From Phaeoceros laevis (Eukaryota > Anthocerotophyta > Anthocerotopsida > Notothyladales), in assembly GCA_049999765.1 (NCBI GenBank), contig JBNGIQ010009451.1, positions 22,745-86,744 of the forward strand: DNA of 64,000 bases, in the 5' to 3' direction. Of this stretch, positions 63,361 to 64,000 are shown one piece after another; positions within the stretch are counted from its first letter, which is position 1, and every line of letters starts with the position of its first letter. The notes under the pieces were generated by a model, which had not been told where the DNA came from, did not search any database, and worked only from the letters and a program-made list of their open reading frames with translations. Both the position numbers and the translations under genes were made by a program.

Positions 63361-64000
63361 CACGCTATGCCTCCCGACCTCCCCAAGAGGGTGCTGTCTT
63401 CATGCCGTGGCGGGTGCATGGGAACACAAGCATGGACCAGACCCGACCCAACCCGGGAGACGACCTGCCGGCATGGCGGTTGACGGCGTTCACTGACCGG
63501 TGAACAGGTTTTAGTCATTTTCCTTCTCACCGTCCCCACCGTGATTAGACTATTATTATTATGTTGCGTGTCAAAGAGCAGCGTGTCACCAAACCGCGAC
63601 AGCTGCCGCGACGTGTCCCGTTACGAAGGAGCAACTTAGCTGTGGCTTCTGACTTCCAGTTTTCAGAAGCTTTGCCATTGCATATGACATCTCGGTCGTG
63701 TGACTCCACTGTGGCTCGGCTACCTGTGGGGCAGCTATCTGGACGGTGTTCAAAATGTTTGAAAGATGACGTTTCTTTAAACCTGAAAAAGCTTGAAGTA
63801 AAACATCGGAAGTCACGGTAAGATGGCGTTTGTGCGCTGCACAAAGGGCACTGGCACATTTCCAAGGCTCAGCCTGCCGGTGATCCACATACGGAAATGC
63901 ATCCCTCGTGTGCCTAACCCGGTACAAACGCATGTTATTCATGGAGTCTCGACGGACAGGATCTAGGATGTGCGGCAGTTTGCATTGGACAGCTAATTGA
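63361..64000. other. no recognisable gene at the right edge
   Basis: Short frames on both strands without recognisable domains. Confidence 0.5.

Overview
This window is nuclear DNA of a land plant. Genes carry many short GT-AG introns and the families are plant-specific: PPR-DYW editing factor, autoinhibited Ca2+-ATPase, CIPK kinases, DRM-type methyltransferase, DUF616, SMAP1 and an ankyrin-TPR protein. The intact PPR protein ends in GRH instead of DYW and has KKPA where a PG box normally sits. That resembles the variant DYW class known from hornworts, lycophytes and ferns, so a seed-free plant is the best guess; the species is not identified. Six runs of N (400, 100, 10, 10, 10 and 100 bases) mark assembly gaps, several inside repeats or genes.

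Layout. At 1-5.6 kb lie decayed genes: a frame-shifted F-box-like remnant and a broken PPR array. From 5.6 to 34.8 kb, four P2B-type Ca2+-ATPase genes lie on the minus strand. One (10.1-16.5 kb) has about 30 exons and intact catalytic motifs. The other three (5.6-8.5, 22.4-25.2, 32.0-34.8 kb) are intronless and full length, but each has lost the phosphorylated Asp, the PEGLP Glu and other catalytic or Ca2+-binding residues. An intact PPR-DYW gene with an exact 309-bp internal repeat sits among them on the plus strand. From 22.3 to 40.3 kb there is an old tandem duplication of roughly 9.6 kb; each unit holds an ATPase-like gene, a long inverted-repeat (foldback) region and an ankyrin-TPR gene.

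From 41 to 62.4 kb the window is gene-dense: a SNAPC1-like gene, a DUF616 gene head-to-head with VPS15, SMAP1, an intronless DRM-like methyltransferase without its catalytic Cys, a candidate secreted peptide, a CIPK kinase with an organelle-like N-terminal extension, and a second CIPK copy broken by a 256-bp solo-LTR-like insertion. The last 1.6 kb is GC-rich repeat and empty sequence.

The theme worth following is enzyme copies that keep long open frames while losing catalysis. There are three Ca2+-ATPase-like genes and one methyltransferase of this kind, which suggests retained non-catalytic (pseudoenzyme) roles. A second lead is a dysferlin-type (DysF) segment embedded in the VPS15 reading frame.
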